Source: Chryseosolibacter histidinae | Lineage (GTDB): Bacteria > Bacteroidota > Bacteroidia > Cytophagales > Cyclobacteriaceae | DNA length: 64,000 nucleotides | Reading direction: 5' to 3' | Assembly: GCF_018598225.1 (NCBI RefSeq) | Contig: NZ_JAHESF010000028.1 | Location: forward strand, 30,481 to 94,480 | Shown here: positions 1-7,811 of the stretch, one piece after another | How positions within the stretch are numbered: position 1 is the stretch's first letter | How the letters are laid out: each line of letters opens with the position of its first letter | Program-made: the position numbers and the translations under genes | The notes under the pieces: generated by a model | What the model saw: the letters and a program-made list of their open reading frames with translations, nothing else | Databases searched by the model: none | Told to the model about the DNA's origin: nothing

Positions 1-1
1 C

Positions 2-526
2 GATCCGGCAAACCCTGACATCACCACACGCGAAGTGGTGCTGAACCCCGGAGCGAATTTCACAAGCTACGACTGGTTCAAGGAAGAGGTATCCATCGGC
101 GTTACAACACAGACCTACACCGCTACTGAAGCGGGGCTCTATTCCGTGAACCTCATCAACTCATACGGGTGCCCCAGCTCGGACAAAACAGAGCTGATGG
201 AAGAATGTGATCCGCGCCTCACAGGTCCTAATGCTTTCAGGCCTTCGAGCACCGTGAGCGAAGCCGGTGAGTTCAGCAACCGCGACTTCAAGCTCTTCAG
301 CTTCTTTATCGCGGATACTGACTTTCAAGTGTTCATCTTTAACCGGTGGGGAGAGATGGTCTACCAGTCGAATGAAAGGCTTTTCCGCTGGAATGGAGGC
401 TATAACAATAACCTGGGTCAGCCACTGCCACCTGGCACCTATACGTATGTGGTGCGCTTCAAAAGCTCTTACAGGCCTGAAGAAGGCATCCAGGAAAGAC
501 GCGGCGGCGTGGTATTGCTCCGGTAA
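2..526 (+). CDS. C-terminal part of a large secreted protein with type IX secretion (type B) sorting domain
   Basis: The reading frame is open to the left window edge, so the gene is 5'-partial; the GTG codons at 35 and 38 are internal valines. The last 100 or so residues fit the gliding-motility-associated C-terminal (CHU_C) pattern: a PNAF-type opening (here GPNAFRP), a strand ending FIFNRWGEMVYQS, an aromatic-Gly segment RWNGGY, and the closing PPGTYTYVVRF before a basic end. In Bacteroidota this domain directs secretion by the type IX system and is removed at the cell surface. The visible upstream part looks like an Ig-like/PKD-type repeat (YSVNLINSYGCPSSD), common in large adhesins. The cargo function cannot be read from this fragment. 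Confidence 0.85.
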   Translation, partial: DPANPDITTREVVLNPGANFTSYDWFKEEVSIGVTTQTYTATEAGLYSVNLINSYGCPSSDKTELMEECDPRLTGPNAFRPSSTVSEAGEFSNRDFKLFSFFIADTDFQVFIFNRWGEMVYQSNERLFRWNGGYNNNLGQPLPPGTYTYVVRFKSSYRPEEGIQERRGGVVLLR

Positions 527-549
527 GCGTGCAAACGGCCTGGCCGCAG

Positions 550-580
550 AAAGTCGCCTGATACCACAGGCGACTTTTTT
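550..580 (+). terminator. Rho-independent terminator after the sorting-domain gene
   Basis: A perfect 11-bp stem, AAAGTCGCCTG with CAGGCGACTTT, closes a six-base loop and runs into a T tract. It lies 24 bases after the stop codon and 77 bases before the hexosaminidase start, so it separates the two transcripts. Confidence 0.85.
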
Positions 581-656
581 ATTGTATTTTCACGATGTGT
601 GCGCGGGCACACAGAGATTATTTCCTAATTATGTCTCTCCAAAATCTCCAAACCAT

Positions 657-2264
657 ATGAAAAAAGTTTACACCATCCTGTTCCTGTTTGCCTTGACGGG
701 ATTCACGGGCAGGTTCAACCAGGCCGACCCGAAAACGGTGAGCATCGTTCCTAAACCAGTATCGGTATCGGTGGGCAGCGGCAGCAAAAAATGGAGCGGC
801 AACGTTGTGGTTGTTGCCCGTTCAAAAGACGAGAAGCAGGTTGCTACCATCCTGCAGGAATTACTTCAGACCAAAAAGCTGAAGGCGTCCGTGAAAGATA
901 AATCCTCCGACAAAAATAAGATCGTGCTTTCCACCGTCAACGATCCGGCGCTGGGCAAGGAAGGTTACAAGCTCTCGGTAAATGACAACGGCGCTGTGAT
1001 CCAGGCCAACTCAGGCGCAGGATTGTTTTACGGAACACAAAGCCTGCTGCAGCTCTTCACGGGTACAGAAACACCTTTTGTTGAGATCACCGATTATCCG
1101 CGCTTTGCCTATCGCGGCCTTCATCTCGATGTGGGCAGACACATGTTCCCTCCTGCCTTCATCAAAAAATACATCGACCTGCTGGCACACCACAAGATGA
1201 ACCGTTTTCATTGGCACCTCACCGAAGACCAGGGTTGGCGCATCGAGATCAAAAAGTATCCGAAGCTTCAGGAAGTTGCTGCCTACAGAAAAGAGACTGT
1301 GATAGGTCACGCCGCTACCCGCACAAGAGGAGAAAAGAAACAGTATGACGGCCAGCGTTATGGTGGATACTATACACAGGAAGAGGTGAAAGACATTGTG
1401 AAGTACGCTGCCGACAGGCACGTGACCGTGATCCCCGAGATAGAATTGCCGGGACACGCCCAGGCCGCACTGGCCGCCTACCCGAACCTCGGCTGCACCG
1501 GTGGCCCCTATGAAACCGCTACAACGTGGGGTGTTTTCAATGACGTATTCTGCGCCGGAAAAGAAGAGACCTTCACCTTCCTGCAGGATGTGTTCAACGA
1601 AGTGCTGCCATTGTTCCCCAGCACCTATATCCACATCGGTGGTGACGAGTGCCCCAAAACACGCTGGAAGGAATGCCCGCATTGCCAGAAGCGAATGGAG
1701 ACCGAAAAGCTGAAAGACACCCACGAGCTGCAGAGCTACTTCATTCAGCGCATGGAAAAATATTTGAACAGCAAAGGACGCCAGATCATCGGCTGGGATG
1801 AGATCCTCGAAGGAGGACTGGCACCCAACGCCACCGTGATGAGCTGGCGAGGCGAGGAAGGCGGTATCGCGGCAGCACGCCAGAACCATGACGTGATCAT
1901 GACGCCCGGCAACTGGTGCTACTTCGATCACTACCAGGACACCACCAAAAAAGAGCCGCTTGCCATTGGCGGATACACCACCGTGAAGGAAGTATACGGC
2001 TACGAACCCGTTCCGCCGCAGCTGAATGAGACTGAAGCCAAACACGTACTGGGCGCGCAAGGCAACGTCTGGACCGAGTATATGAAAACCTCGAACTACG
2101 TTGAGTACATGGTGTACCCACGTGCCTCAGCGATGGCTGAAGTGGTTTGGTCGCCCAAAGAAAGCCGTAACTATGACGACTTCGTGCAACGTATGAAGAC
2201 CCACGTTAAACGCCTGGAAGAATGGGGCGTGAATTATGCGAAGCACATCGAGAAGGAATTCTGA
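657..2264 (+). CDS. Beta-N-acetylhexosaminidase, GH20 family
   Basis: Exo-acting enzyme predicted to remove terminal N-acetylglucosamine or N-acetylgalactosamine from chitooligosaccharides or glycans. The open frame extends further upstream, but the ATG at 657 gives a signal peptide (MKKVYTILFLFALTGF) and the extra upstream part crosses the previous gene and its terminator, so 657 is chosen (535 aa). An N-terminal GH20b-like domain (about residues 25-140) is followed by the (beta/alpha)8 catalytic domain opening with YRGLHLDVGRHMFP and HWHLTEDQGWRIEI. The catalytic Asp-Glu pair of the family is D330-E331 in HIGGDE (326-331). Probably periplasmic or outer-membrane associated. It stands alone as a single gene, with terminators on both sides. 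Confidence 0.93.
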   Translation: MKKVYTILFLFALTGFTGRFNQADPKTVSIVPKPVSVSVGSGSKKWSGNVVVVARSKDEKQVATILQELLQTKKLKASVKDKSSDKNKIVLSTVNDPALGKEGYKLSVNDNGAVIQANSGAGLFYGTQSLLQLFTGTETPFVEITDYPRFAYRGLHLDVGRHMFPPAFIKKYIDLLAHHKMNRFHWHLTEDQGWRIEIKKYPKLQEVAAYRKETVIGHAATRTRGEKKQYDGQRYGGYYTQEEVKDIVKYAADRHVTVIPEIELPGHAQAALAAYPNLGCTGGPYETATTWGVFNDVFCAGKEETFTFLQDVFNEVLPLFPSTYIHIGGDECPKTRWKECPHCQKRMETEKLKDTHELQSYFIQRMEKYLNSKGRQIIGWDEILEGGLAPNATVMSWRGEEGGIAAARQNHDVIMTPGNWCYFDHYQDTTKKEPLAIGGYTTVKEVYGYEPVPPQLNETEAKHVLGAQGNVWTEYMKTSNYVEYMVYPRASAMAEVVWSPKESRNYDDFVQRMKTHVKRLEEWGVNYAKHIEKEF

Positions 2265-2302
2265 GATAGTTACCAGTTAAAAGTTTAAGGTTTAAAGTTG
2301 AG

Positions 2303-2335
2303 AGGCAATCCGGGCAGACGGATTGCTTCTTTGTT
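2303..2335 (+). terminator. Terminator after hexosaminidase
   Basis: GCAATCC pairs with GGATTGC around an eight-base loop, followed by TTCTTTGTTTT. Just before it (2276-2300) is one arm-like run of the word AAGTTTAAGGTTTAAAGTT, which also appears near 4355 and as an inverted pair at 19254-19350. Confidence 0.7.
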
Positions 2336-2378
2336 TTCGCAGATATTTCATAATTTAGGAGATTAAAATGAACCGAAT

Positions 2379-2747
2379 ATGAAACCTGCTTTCAAACCGC
2401 TTTACGTTTTATGTCTTTCGCTTGCAGCCCTGGGCTTTGTGATCACGGCTTCGGGCTTTCAGCTCATTAAAACCACACTCAACCTCACTGTACGTGACGA
2501 GCTGGGAAACACCGTACAGGGTGCTAATGTCAAGCTGTTCGAAACAGAAGAAGATTACACAGCCGAAAAGAACGTGGCTGCGGAAGGTGTCACTGACGCA
2601 AAAGGTATCCTGAAGCTGAAGGACCTGAAAGCCATCCCCTACTTTGTGATGGTGAAGAAAGACGATAAAGACAATGTGGGTGGCGGCGAACAAACCGGCA
2701 AGCTCGAAGCCAAAAAGATCAACAAGGTGACCATCGTCATCCAGTAA
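2379..2747 (+). CDS. Secreted carboxypeptidase-regulatory-like (prealbumin-fold) small protein
   Basis: 122 aa with an N-terminal hydrophobic signal segment (about residues 8-28, VLCLSLAALGFVITASG). The rest reads like one carboxypeptidase regulatory-like beta-sandwich: LNLTVRDELGNTVQGANVKLF, a middle EGVTDAKGILKLKDL turn typical of the family, and a strand-rich end (INKVTIVIQ). Such single domains are frequent in Bacteroidota envelopes and usually bind or decorate other envelope proteins; no catalytic residues are visible. A tiny ATG ORF (MNRI, 2368-2382) overlaps the start and may tune translation. Confidence 0.7.
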   Translation: MKPAFKPLYVLCLSLAALGFVITASGFQLIKTTLNLTVRDELGNTVQGANVKLFETEEDYTAEKNVAAEGVTDAKGILKLKDLKAIPYFVMVKKDDKDNVGGGEQTGKLEAKKINKVTIVIQ

Positions 2748-2774
2748 TAAATTTCATTACGCAACCGTTTTTTG

Positions 2775-3320
2775 ATGTTCACGCGCGAAAAGCTCATCGA
2801 GGCTTTGCATCGTTATCATTCTGACTTTTCGGAGGAGCGTGACTTCCGGGAAGCTTTTCTCACGCTGCTGCAGCACCCGCGCTGCTTTTTCAGGGATCAT
2901 ATGCCTGGTCATATTACCGCCTCGGCGTGGATCATCGACGAGCAGGCGGAATTTATCCTACTCACCTTACACGCAAAGCTCAACCGGTGGCTGCAGCCCG
3001 GAGGTCATGCTGATGGCGATGAGGACGTGCTTGCGGTGGCCTTGCGGGAAGTTGAAGAAGAAACGGGGCTCAAAGGAGTGAAACCTCTCCAAGAATCGGT
3101 TTTCGACATCGACGTCCATACCATCCCTGCCCGGAAAGATTTTCCCGAGCACCTGCATTACGATGTACGGTTTCTCTTCAGGGCATCGCGTGAAGAACCG
3201 CTCATCATCACATCAGAGTCGCATGCGCTGGCATGGAAACATGTTTCCGATCTCCCGCGGGTCACGGCCAACAATGATTCCATGCTCAGGATGGCAGCAA
3301 AAGTGAAGAAGTTATTTTGA
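2775..3320 (+). CDS. Nudix hydrolase
   Basis: The Nudix box is intact around residues 75-97 (GGHADGDEDVLAVALREV followed by EEETGL), matching GX5EX7REUXEEXGU, so the protein should hydrolyse a nucleoside diphosphate linked to another moiety; the actual substrate cannot be read. Start taken at ATG 2775 rather than the in-frame TTG one codon earlier. 181 aa, no signal peptide, cytoplasmic. Its last nine bases overlap the 3' end of a small gene on the opposite strand (3312-3473). Confidence 0.88.
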   Translation: MFTREKLIEALHRYHSDFSEERDFREAFLTLLQHPRCFFRDHMPGHITASAWIIDEQAEFILLTLHAKLNRWLQPGGHADGDEDVLAVALREVEEETGLKGVKPLQESVFDIDVHTIPARKDFPEHLHYDVRFLFRASREEPLIITSESHALAWKHVSDLPRVTANNDSMLRMAAKVKKLF

Positions 3321-3473
3321 TGCTACCAGCAAAGTGCCGAAAGCGATCACCGCGATCCAGAATTTGTACGGCGAAATAATGGGTATCGCCACCCATCCAA
3401 CCTGCATCATCACAGTCAGCAGCACCAGGATCACAGCGATAGCTTTGAGGATAGACCTTGTTTTGTTACTCAT
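3312..3473 (-). CDS. Small two-helix membrane protein (53 aa)
   Basis: A complete ORF running from ATG at 3473 to TAA at 3312. It begins MSNKTRSILKAIAVIL and has two hydrophobic segments (about residues 8-32 and 38-51) with a central proline turn (PIISPYKFW). The positive N-terminus and two helices are typical of a small inner-membrane protein. No family is recognised. It fills an otherwise empty interval and overlaps the Nudix gene tail-to-tail by nine bases. Confidence 0.6.
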   Translation of the reverse strand: MSNKTRSILKAIAVILVLLTVMMQVGWVAIPIISPYKFWIAVIAFGTLLVASK

Positions 3474-3566
3474 GGGGTAAATTAGATTTTAGATGTGAGA
3501 TATGAGATTAAAAAATTTGGTTACAGCGTATCAATAGCCATGACCTTCAGGTCGAGGGCTTCTGGT

Positions 3567-4352
3567 TTATTTATTAAGCTGCAGCACATAGATCATAGGC
3601 CAGAATTTGCCGGTGACCAGCAGTAGCTTGGTCGTTGGGTGATACGCGATGCCGTTCAGTACGTCCGACTGGGGGTTGCGCATCTTCGCATCGCGTGTGA
3701 GCGTGCTCAGGTCCAGTTTTCCCACCACCTTTCCCGTGGCCGGATCGATCTTCACAATATTATTCGTCTCCCAGATGTTGGCCATGATAAAACCTTCCAC
3801 ATACTCCAGCTCGTTCAGCATCTTCACCGGTCCGTAGTTATCGGTTACTGACAATGTCTTCACGGGTTTGAGGCTCAGGGTATCGAGGAATCTCAGCTTG
3901 TCGGTGCCGTCGCTCATGATGAGATGCTCGCCGTTGTGGGTAATGCCCCAGCCTTCGGTATCGTAATTGAACTCGCTGAGCTTTTTGAACGTGTGGAGAT
4001 CGTAGATGAAACCTACCTTCGACTGCCATGTCAGCTGGTAGATCTTATTGTTGAGAATGGTGATGCCTTCGCCGAAATAAGCATCGTCCAGCACAACCTT
4101 CTTGTCGGGTTTGCCGGTATTGATGTCTACGATGCCGATCCACGATTGCTTCTGGCCGGTGCTTTCATACAGTTTTCCGTTGTGGATCACAAGACCCTGC
4201 ACGAAGGCCCGGGGATCATGCGCCCACTGGGTTCTTACGGTGTAGTTCATGAGCAATGGATCTTTCGCGGGAGGTGTTTCCTTCGACTTCTCTTTTCCGC
4301 AGGCAATCATCAGGACTATCAGCAGGGGGAGGAAATGAGTGGCAGATTTCAA
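3567..4352 (-). CDS. Glutaminyl-peptide cyclotransferase (bacterial QC, beta-propeller), lipoprotein
   Basis: Predicted to cyclise N-terminal glutamine of exported peptides to pyroglutamate. The sequence follows the bacterial/plant glutamine cyclotransferase family: FVQGL near residue 52, LYESTGQ, FGEGITIL, YQLTWQ, EGWGITHNG, LNELEYVEG, ANIWETN, VLNGIAYHP and VTGKFWP, which are the blade motifs of the five-bladed propeller. The N-terminus ends in a lipobox-like LMIAC with Cys18, so it is probably an envelope lipoprotein. T9SS and SusC/D proteins of Bacteroidota often carry N-terminal pyroglutamate, which fits the organism. 261 aa. The start codon lies inside a run of the AAGTTTAAAGTT word. 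Confidence 0.85.
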   Translation of the reverse strand: MKSATHFLPLLIVLMIACGKEKSKETPPAKDPLLMNYTVRTQWAHDPRAFVQGLVIHNGKLYESTGQKQSWIGIVDINTGKPDKKVVLDDAYFGEGITILNNKIYQLTWQSKVGFIYDLHTFKKLSEFNYDTEGWGITHNGEHLIMSDGTDKLRFLDTLSLKPVKTLSVTDNYGPVKMLNELEYVEGFIMANIWETNNIVKIDPATGKVVGKLDLSTLTRDAKMRNPQSDVLNGIAYHPTTKLLLVTGKFWPMIYVLQLNK

Positions 4353-4554
4353 GTTTTAAGTTTAAAGTTAAAAATTTCTGTTCCAGGAACTCCGGCCCAA
4401 AGTTAACAGTTTCCACGTAATTTCAGATTTATGCCCGGCACACAATCGTAGACCTAAAATCACATCCCGATAGTTATCGTGGCTGCAATTTTCTTCTTTA
4501 CCTTGCATCGTCGTTAAGCCTGGCTCAGTGCCGGGGCGTCAGACAATTGTGCAC

Positions 4555-5502
4555 ATGGCCGAGATCGGAAAAGACATTCAAAAAGCAAAACATCTCCTGG
4601 AACAAGGCGAGCTCGTGGCCATTCCGACTGAGACTGTCTACGGGCTCGCGGGAAATGCCTTGAATAATCATGCCGTGGTCGGGATCTTTCAGGCAAAGGC
4701 AAGGCCGCACTTCGATCCGCTGATCGTGCATGTACCTTCGGTTGCAGCGGCCCGTCAATATGTGGAAAACTTTCCGCCGCAGGCTGTACAGCTCGCAGAA
4801 AAATTCTGGCCCGGTCCCCTCACATTGCTGCTGAAAAGAAAAACCATCATTCCTGACCTTGTCACGTCTGGCCTGGACACCGTAGGTATACGTTGCCCGA
4901 ACCATGCGCTCACCCATGAGCTGCTGAAGTCGCTGGCGTTTCCGCTGGCGGCACCCAGCGCCAATCCTTTCGGCTATGTGAGTCCCACCACACCACAGCA
5001 CGTCAATGAACAGCTTGGTGACAGGATAGCATATATCCTCGATGGCGGCCCCTGCGAAGTGGGCATCGAGTCTACCATTCTCGGGTTCGAGCACAATGCA
5101 CCAGTGATCTACAGAATGGGCGGACTGGGCATTGAAGCGCTCGAGCGCATTGCCGGCAAAGTCACCGTTCAGGCGCACTCAACGTCAAATCCCAAGGCAC
5201 CGGGACAGCTCAAAAGCCACTATGCCCCCGGCAAACGTGTCATCCTGGGCGATATAGACGAGTTGCTGCAGCAGCACGCATCACATGCCACCGGTCTTCT
5301 CACCTTTCAGAAGAACTACCATCACCCGCACCAGGTAGTGCTCTCCCCTGACGGCTCCCTGGAGGAAGCAGCACGTAATCTTTTTGCCGCCTTACGCACA
5401 CTCGACAAAATGCCCGTCGATGTGATCCTCGCAGAGCTCGTACTCGACACCGGCCTCGGCAAAGCGATCAATGACAGGTTGAGAAGAGCAGCCGCCGAAT
5501 AG
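4555..5502 (+). CDS. L-threonylcarbamoyladenylate synthase, Sua5 type
   Basis: Makes threonylcarbamoyl-AMP from threonine, bicarbonate and ATP for t6A37 tRNA modification. The N-terminal YrdC domain (about residues 5-190) shows GELVAIPTETVYGLAGNA and LTLLLKRK, followed by APSANPFGYVSPT. The linker PGQLKSHYAPG and a C-terminal Sua5 domain identify the long Sua5 form rather than short TsaC. ATG at 4555 is preferred because it begins MAEIGKDIQKAKHLLEQG, as in relatives; an in-frame GTG sits at 4528. Stand-alone gene, with an iterated-word repeat starting directly on its TAG stop. Confidence 0.93.
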   Translation: MAEIGKDIQKAKHLLEQGELVAIPTETVYGLAGNALNNHAVVGIFQAKARPHFDPLIVHVPSVAAARQYVENFPPQAVQLAEKFWPGPLTLLLKRKTIIPDLVTSGLDTVGIRCPNHALTHELLKSLAFPLAAPSANPFGYVSPTTPQHVNEQLGDRIAYILDGGPCEVGIESTILGFEHNAPVIYRMGGLGIEALERIAGKVTVQAHSTSNPKAPGQLKSHYAPGKRVILGDIDELLQQHASHATGLLTFQKNYHHPHQVVLSPDGSLEEAARNLFAALRTLDKMPVDVILAELVLDTGLGKAINDRLRRAAAE

Positions 5503-5591
5503 GTACGAAGTACGATCTACGAGGTACGAAGTCGGTCCCCGATCGAAGACACCCTTCTCCTTACTCCTTACTCCTGGCTCCTTACTCCTTT
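5503..5591 (+). repeat. Iterated-word repeat: TACGAAGTACGAGG arm, core, CCTTACTCC arm
   Basis: The interval begins with GGTACGAAGTACGA and GGTACGAAGT words (5503-5531). A core (5532-5550) follows that is the inverted counterpart of the core at 27121-27135 (CTTCGATCGG then GGACC here, AGACC there). Instead of the expected reverse-complement arm there are three CCTTACTCC-type words (5557-5590). It reads as one arm and core of one repeat joined to the arm of another word family. Confidence 0.7.
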
Positions 5592-5598
5592 TTTTAAC

Positions 5599-5607
5599 TA
5601 TCTTTCG
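5599..5607 (+). promoter_or_regulatory. Putative -7 promoter element (TATCTTTCG)
   Basis: TATCTTTCG differs by one base from the Bacteroidota -7 consensus TAnnTTTG and ends 20 bases before the phosphofructokinase start. The identical word stands 21 bases before the gene at 25395. No clear -33 TTTG is seen. Confidence 0.35.
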
Positions 5608-5627
5608 ATTGATAAACCAAAAACAGA

Positions 5628-6728
5628 ATGGAGAAAGTGAAAAAAGTGCTGGTCCTGACAGGTGGTGGCGATTGCCCGGGGTTGAACGCCGTGATCCGTG
5701 GCATTGCCAAGCGGGCGCGAAGGGAAAAGGGCTGGGAAGTTTACGGAAGCATCGAGGCTTTTAACGGCGTGTTCAATGAACCGCAGGAGATCATCAAGCT
5801 CACCAGCAAACGCACCGCGGGGATCCACATCAAAGGCGGCACCATTCTTAAGACCACCAACAAATCCAATCCTATAAAATTTCCGGTAACACAACCGGAT
5901 GGCACCGTCAAGTTCATCGACCGCTCCGATGAGCTGGTAAAAAAACTGAAGGCGCTGAAGTTCGACGCGGTGATCAACATTGGCGGAGATGGCTCACAAC
6001 GCATTTCAAAAGTGCTGCACGATAAAGGTATTCCCGTGATCGGCGTGCCGAAAACCATTGATAACGATCTTTCCGCCACCGATGTCACATTCGGTTTTCA
6101 GACGGCGCTGCAGATCGCAACCGACAGCTTCGACAAGCTGGTGACCACCGCAGAAAGTCATCACCGCGTAATGATCATGGAGGTGATGGGCCGCGATGCG
6201 GGATGGATCGCCCTGCACACAGCCATTGCCGGCGGCGCCGAAGTGTGTCTCATCCCTGAAATTCCGTATGACATCAGCAAGATCGTAAAACGTATCAACG
6301 GACGTTATAAAAAAGGTCGCGGCTTTGTGAACATCGTCGTGGCTGAGGGCGCGAAGACCAAAGAAGGTACCATCACCGCATCCGCCGCCGAGAAAGGCTC
6401 GGAGCACGTGCGCCTGGGTGGTGTTGCCTACCAGCTTTCCAAACAGCTGAAAGATGCTGGCTGCAAGGCCGAGATCCGCGAGACGGTGCTGGGTCACGTG
6501 CAGCGGGGCGGAAGCCCTATTGCCTTCGATCGCGTGCTCGCATCATTGTTTGGCGTAAAAGCCTTCGAGCTTGTGCTGGAGAAAAAATTCGGACAAATGG
6601 TTGCCTTCCGCAACAACGAGTACACCAGCGTTACCCTCGAAGAAGCCACCCGCGATTATCATGTGGTAAGCAAAGACTCTTACATGGTGAGGGCAGCGAA
6701 GGGACTGGGCATCAGCTTCGGAGACTAA
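5628..6728 (+). CDS. pfkA: 6-phosphofructokinase (PfkA family)
   Basis: Phosphorylates fructose 6-phosphate in glycolysis. 366 aa. The N-terminal LTGGGDCPGLNAVIRG is the phosphate-donor loop, GGDGS is at 119-123, PKTIDNDL begins at P141, and MEVMGRDAGWIAL and VLGHVQRGGSP are the fructose-6-phosphate site motifs. The glycine at 122 (equivalent to Gly104 of the E. coli enzyme) is the ATP-type residue, whereas lysine at 142 (equivalent to Gly124) is the residue usual in pyrophosphate-dependent and actinobacterial enzymes. Donor specificity is therefore best left as ATP-likely but unproven. Phosphoglycerate kinase lies 3.5 kb downstream. Confidence 0.93.
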   Translation: MEKVKKVLVLTGGGDCPGLNAVIRGIAKRARREKGWEVYGSIEAFNGVFNEPQEIIKLTSKRTAGIHIKGGTILKTTNKSNPIKFPVTQPDGTVKFIDRSDELVKKLKALKFDAVINIGGDGSQRISKVLHDKGIPVIGVPKTIDNDLSATDVTFGFQTALQIATDSFDKLVTTAESHHRVMIMEVMGRDAGWIALHTAIAGGAEVCLIPEIPYDISKIVKRINGRYKKGRGFVNIVVAEGAKTKEGTITASAAEKGSEHVRLGGVAYQLSKQLKDAGCKAEIRETVLGHVQRGGSPIAFDRVLASLFGVKAFELVLEKKFGQMVAFRNNEYTSVTLEEATRDYHVVSKDSYMVRAAKGLGISFGD

Positions 6729-6758
6729 TTTTTGGGCATTGGAAAATGGCATTAGGTC

Positions 6759-6863
6759 AATAGTCCATGGTATTTAGTATTAATGGTATTAGCAACTACG
6801 AATTCCCCGGCCTGTCCGTTGAATCACCACTGCTATGTACTATGGACGATAGACTATCGACTT
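6759..6863. repeat. Iterated-word inverted repeat (TAGTCCATGG / CTATGGACGATAGACTATCGAC)
   Basis: The left arm has one ATAGTCCATGG word (6760-6770). The right arm (6837-6862) has two to three reverse-complement words, and about 65 bases of unrelated sequence lie between. The words are the same as at 9965, 22353 and 57457. It fills the gap between phosphofructokinase and the PH-domain gene. Confidence 0.7.
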
Positions 6864-6874
6864 TCTGATACAAG

Positions 6875-7309
6875 ATGAAATTCAAGCCAAACAGAAAAAG
6901 TTATATCAAAGGCACGCTCGCAGCATCGCTGATATTGCCTTTTGTTATTATTTTCTTTACCTGGAGGTCTTTTTTGGAAGGGCCCGCTATGATGGTGCCG
7001 CTGTTTTTGCCTTTCGGAATTTTTCTCTGGATCTATTTTGGAACGTATTACATAGTAAGTGGCCATAAGCTCTTCTACCGGTCAGGGTTTCTCCGGGGGC
7101 AGATCGATATCAGCAAGATACGGGAGATCATTGTGGGGACGACCGTTTGGACAGGAACAAGGCCCGCTACCGCTACCAATGGCCTGCTGATAAAATTCAA
7201 TGCTTACGACGAGATCTACATCTCCCCTGAAAGCAATGATGCGCTGGTCGATGCATTGACCCAGGTCAACCACCAGATCAAAGTAACAAGTAACAACACC
7301 CGACCATGA
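6875..7309 (+). CDS. Membrane protein with bacterial PH domain
   Basis: 144 aa. Two hydrophobic segments (about residues 12-32 and 38-56) form a hairpin in the membrane. They are followed by a cytoplasmic part that reads like a bacterial pleckstrin-homology domain: TYYIVSGHKLFYRSGFLRGQIDISKIREI, then GLLIKFNAYDEIYISPES and a final helix (DALVDALTQVN). The function of such proteins is unknown, though many are linked to envelope homeostasis. Its stop overlaps the start of the following OsmC-like gene by four bases (ATGA), so the two are probably one translationally coupled operon. Confidence 0.75.
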   Translation: MKFKPNRKSYIKGTLAASLILPFVIIFFTWRSFLEGPAMMVPLFLPFGIFLWIYFGTYYIVSGHKLFYRSGFLRGQIDISKIREIIVGTTVWTGTRPATATNGLLIKFNAYDEIYISPESNDALVDALTQVNHQIKVTSNNTRP

Positions 7310-7701
7310 CCATCACCGCCACGATCAGAAATAGCCATCAGCAAAACGACATTGTTGTGTCGACCAATGGCAACAGTAAAGGAGTTGTTATTCCGGGAAA
7401 AGTGGAAGGTGGCTCCTCGGTGAACGGAGGTGAGCTGCTGTTCCTGGCGCTGGCCACCTGTTTTTGCAATGACATTTACAGGGAAGCCGCGCGGAGAAAG
7501 ATGACCGTTACCGCGGTGGAAGTTACCGTACGAGGACAGTTCGGCAAGGAAGGCGAACCAGCTTCCAATATTACGTACGAGGCAAATGTACAGGCTCCCA
7601 AAAGCTCACCGCAGGAAATTGCTGGCCTTATTGCTTACGTCGACGGTGTAGCCGAGGTCCACAACACCCTCAGAAAAGGTGTGAGTGTAACGTTAAAATA
7701 A
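7306..7701 (+). CDS. OsmC/Ohr-family protein
   Basis: 131 aa with the OsmC fold outline: N-terminal strands, then the helix GGELLFLALATCFCNDIYREA carrying the family's first cysteine region (TCFC), and a C-terminal segment AEVHNTLRKGVSVTL. The usual second redox Cys (in a CP.SK-type motif) is not present, so thiol peroxidase activity is doubtful; it belongs to the more general OsmC-like group. It is coupled to the PH-domain gene through an ATGA overlap. A second, more canonical OsmC protein lies at 8471-8887. Confidence 0.75.
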   Translation: MTITATIRNSHQQNDIVVSTNGNSKGVVIPGKVEGGSSVNGGELLFLALATCFCNDIYREAARRKMTVTAVEVTVRGQFGKEGEPASNITYEANVQAPKSSPQEIAGLIAYVDGVAEVHNTLRKGVSVTLK

Positions 7702-7725
7702 AATAGCTGCCGTTGCTGGTGTGCC

Positions 7726-7787
7726 GTTGTTGGTGTTCTTCACCAACAACCTGTGCCGTGGTTGGTGTTCTTCACCAACAACCAACA
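7726..7787. repeat. Two tandem short hairpins GTTGGTG-TTCTT-CACCAAC
   Basis: Two near-identical copies of GTTGGTGTTCTTCACCAAC (core at about 7729-7747 and 7761-7779), each a perfect 7-bp stem around TTCTT. The copies sit between the convergent ends of the OsmC-like and GNAT genes. They could form two separate hairpins or one longer one. Confidence 0.8.
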
Positions 7788-7811
7788 ACCCAATAACCGC
7801 ATTCAACGATC

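Noticed and set aside
267..656. N-terminal extension of the hexosaminidase frame
   Set aside because: It crosses the preceding gene in another frame and a strong terminator; the ATG at 657 gives a clean signal peptide.
1011..2060. Long minus-strand ORF (349 codons) opposite the hexosaminidase
   Set aside because: Shadow frame caused by codon bias of the GH20 gene; the sequence has no domain features.
5503..5591. CRISPR-like impression of the iterated words
   Set aside because: Words are 8-10 bases without unique spacers of constant length, arms are inverted, and no cas genes are present.
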